From positions 1-43,817 of the forward strand of contig JARXKK010000009.1 in NCBI GenBank assembly GCA_030278895.1: DNA of 43,817 nucleotides. The letters are read 5' to 3'. Within the stretch, counting starts at the first letter, position 1, and the number at the start of each line of letters is the position of its first letter. Both the position numbers and the translations under genes were made by a program. Source of the stretch: Acidobacteriota bacterium. Lineage in GTDB: Bacteria; Acidobacteriota; Thermoanaerobaculia; UBA5066. Below, piece after piece: positions 42,215 to 43,817 of this stretch. The notes beneath the pieces were generated by a model, which saw nothing but the letters and a program-made list of their open reading frames with translations, did no database searches and had not been told where the DNA came from.

Positions 42215-43345
42215 TCAGCAGCCCGGATACCTCTTCCACCACGCGTCGGTCTCCTCGAAACCCGTCACGAGGTCCGCGGCGATCGTCGCGATGACGTCCC
42301 TCAGCTCGAGCTGCTCCAGCCAGCGCGCGGGAATCGCGCCCTGCCCCAGCGCGGCGCCGAGGATGTTTCCCGCGATCGAGCCCGTGCTGTCGCTGTCGCC
42401 GCTGTGGTTCACGGCGAGAAGCACGCCTTCGCTAAACGTCCCGGCCGCGAGCGCCGCGTAGACGCCGATCGCGAGCGCCTCCTCGGCGACCCAGCCCTCG
42501 CCCAGCGTCGTCAGCTTCTCGGCGGTCGGGCGTCCCCGTCCGGCCAACGACACCGCGGCGGCCAGCGCCTCGCGGCATTCCGCGGAGCGCGCGTCCGTCG
42601 CCAGCATGAAGAGCGCGTCGTTCACGGCGCCCAGCAGGCTTCGCCCGTCCAGCAGCACGCGCACGATCACCGCCAGCGCGCCGCCCGTCAGCCAGCCCGT
42701 CGGATGCCCGTGGGTGATGACCGACGTCTCGCACCCCAGCTGAAACGCGTGCTCCACGCTTTCCGCCACGATTCCCGCTGGTGCCGCGCGCATCACGCCG
42801 CCGCAGCCCTTCGAGTCATTGATCGGCTCCTGCCCCAGGCGCCCGGATACCCGCGACCTCAGCGAACCGAGGCACGTATTTCCGGGCCCGCGCCGGGCAT
42901 GCAGCTCGTTCACATGCTGCAGCCAGCCGTTCGGCACGACGGCCTCATGCTCGGGGCGCTCGAGGGGCTCGGTCGCGAAGCTGAAGCTCTCGCTCTCCGA
43001 GTCGTACCCTTGCGTCTTCAGCCACCTGAGATAGGCCGAGTAGACGGCGTACGCAGGGTCGCAGCGCCCCTTTAGTTCCCCCTGGCAAACCGCGCGCAGC
43101 AGGCCCTCGGCCGTGAAGAGCGTCATCTGCGTGTCGTCGGTGATCGCCCCGAGCCTCCCGTAGGCCTTGGCGTATTCCCTCAGCCCCTGCGGGCCGAAGC
43201 GCTCGCGGATCTCCGACAGCCGCATGAACTCGATCGGCGCGCCCAGCGCGTCGCCCACGGCGCCGCCGAGCAGGCATCCCGCCACGCGCTGGGAATGACC
43301 AGGGTCGTGCGCGGTCGTCGGCTTACTGGACTCTCCGTCGTTCAT
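42215..43345 (-). CDS. ADP-ribosylglycohydrolase (DraG/ARH-like)
   Basis: A 376-residue protein. RVAGCLLGGAVGDALGAPIEF (20-40) is the family opening, then ITDDTQMTLF with Thr69, Asp70, Asp71 and Thr72, and NHSGDSDSTGSIAGNILGA (313-331) with Asp317 and Asp319. Together these form the two-metal site that cleaves ADP-ribose from proteins or small molecules. The start is the second ATG of ATGGATGAAC, because only that frame encodes the protein; AAGGAG is 9 nt upstream. Cytoplasmic, no signal peptide. It is the middle gene of a minus-strand group with the lipoxygenase and a small hypothetical. No ADP-ribosyltransferase partner is seen in the window. Confidence 0.92.
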   Translation of the reverse strand: MNDGESSKPTTAHDPGHSQRVAGCLLGGAVGDALGAPIEFMRLSEIRERFGPQGLREYAKAYGRLGAITDDTQMTLFTAEGLLRAVCQGELKGRCDPAYAVYSAYLRWLKTQGYDSESESFSFATEPLERPEHEAVVPNGWLQHVNELHARRGPGNTCLGSLRSRVSGRLGQEPINDSKGCGGVMRAAPAGIVAESVEHAFQLGCETSVITHGHPTGWLTGGALAVIVRVLLDGRSLLGAVNDALFMLATDARSAECREALAAAVSLAGRGRPTAEKLTTLGEGWVAEEALAIGVYAALAAGTFSEGVLLAVNHSGDSDSTGSIAGNILGAALGQGAIPARWLEQLELRDVIATIAADLVTGFEETDAWWKRYPGC

Positions 43346-43458
43346 CCATCTGGTCTCCTTGCCGGCAAATCTAGGGCCTGCGCACGGACATTCGCGGTCC
43401 GGGTGGAGCGCTCGAGATGGGTCGAGGTCGAAGTCCGGTCCGCCGAGCCGAACGTCCG

Positions 43459-43698
43459 CTAACGCACGCTCCGAAGGGCGGCGCTTACCCGGATGTGGGT
43501 CTCGAGGTCCTCGCGTCGGTCTTCCTCCGACGGCCAGTCCGGATGCCACCGCAGCGCGTGCCGCCTGAGCTCGTCCGCAATCAGGAGGCCCTCGCCTGCG
43601 CCTTCCCGGGCCTTCAGCGAGACCCAGTAGTCGGCCTTCAGTTCCGCGAGCGCGCTCCAGTCGCGCTGGGCGAATCGGATGAGATCGGACGCATCCAT
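43459..43698 (-). CDS. small hypothetical protein
   Basis: A 79-residue protein beginning MDASDLIRFAQRDWSALAELKADYWVSLK, acidic and basic residues mixed, largely helical, with no membrane segment or cysteine. GGGAGAT lies upstream of the ATG. The LIRFAQRDW.ALAELKxxYW pattern looks like a conserved small family, but I cannot name it. It lies 113 nt upstream of the ADP-ribosylglycohydrolase gene. Coding call is moderate; a possible antitoxin-like or accessory role is only a guess. Confidence 0.6.
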   Translation of the reverse strand: MDASDLIRFAQRDWSALAELKADYWVSLKAREGAGEGLLIADELRRHALRWHPDWPSEEDRREDLETHIRVSAALRSVR

Positions 43699-43765
43699 GG
43701 CTTCGATTATCTCCCGGCGAGGTGCGGCGCGGCGGTCGGCCTTTCTTTAATCAGCACGCCTTCGG

Positions 43766-43817
43766 TTGAAAACCGCGCCTCAAACCCGTCTATAGCTGCA
43801 GGAGGGGTTCTGGCCAT
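43766..43817 (+). promoter_or_regulatory. possible promoter and ribosome binding site of a gene cut off by the window edge
   Basis: TTGAAA at 43766-43771 and TATAGC at 43791-43796 (19-nt spacing) resemble sigma-70 boxes. GGAGGGG at 43801-43807 is followed 8 nt later by AT at the last two bases of the window, which would be an ATG if the next base is G. The region is AT-richer than the rest. Not provable from this window alone. Confidence 0.3.

Overview
The window is high-GC, densely coding bacterial DNA with no gene-free stretch longer than about 180 bases and no recognisable rRNA, tRNA, CRISPR array, insertion sequence or phage gene. Strong GC codon bias, very large secreted proteins with repeated 'FRTDL' modules, a giant chain of carboxypeptidase-regulatory-like domains, a DUF2339 membrane protein and frequent ATGA/GTGA translational coupling suggest an Acidobacteriota-type genome (perhaps the Thermoanaerobaculia/Holophagae side). 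That placement is inferred from protein style, not from a marker gene.

Layout. (1) 59-4293: a 7Fe-type ferredoxin (minus) diverges from a POT-like MFS transporter and a DUF2339 polytopic protein (plus). (2) 4303-10486: two long secreted proteins (minus) combine propeller-like N-terminal halves with shared repeated C-terminal modules. (3) 10584-13645 (plus): a small WxxGxW lipoprotein, an NTP_transf_5-type nucleotidyltransferase and a GT-C-like membrane glycosyltransferase. (4) 13590-23045 (minus): a ten-gene array, almost every junction overlapping by 4 nt or separated by a few tens of bases. In transcription order it holds an HprK-like P-loop kinase, a radical SAM enzyme, two methyltransferases, a second radical SAM enzyme, a third methyltransferase, a metal-dependent amidohydrolase, a small protein of nine aromatic-x-x-Gly pentapeptide repeats, and two related GT-A-like glycosyltransferases. 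I recognise no named pathway with this composition; it looks like a tailoring or biosynthetic system and is the best candidate for an undescribed multi-gene system. (5) 23206-32237 (plus): an apparent exported-protein operon of a giant carboxypeptidase-regulatory-like protein, an HExxH metallopeptidase, a thioredoxin-fold/TPR protein and an outer-membrane barrel. (6) 32257-32893 (minus): two tandem paralogous small membrane proteins. (7) 33069-39918 (plus): an exported rhodanese-rhodanese-beta-lactamase-like fusion, then a Ser/Thr kinase fused to an AAA-type ATPase and a long helical-repeat tail. (8) 39934-43698 (minus): a bacterial lipoxygenase with all five iron ligands, an ADP-ribosylglycohydrolase and a small hypothetical protein.

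The sharpest single observation is the thioredoxin/TPR gene at 29537-30856. It contains an in-frame TGA at 29699-29701, exactly where the first redox cysteine of a WCxxC motif should be, giving W-(TGA)-H-T-C, and the reading frame stays open and protein-like on both sides. It is best read as a selenoprotein with a UxxC active site. A simple ORF caller would truncate it to start at the internal ATG 29717. A possible SECIS hairpin lies just downstream of the TGA.

All calls come from reading the sequence and translations by eye. Family names rest on motif recognition, and no database search was run.
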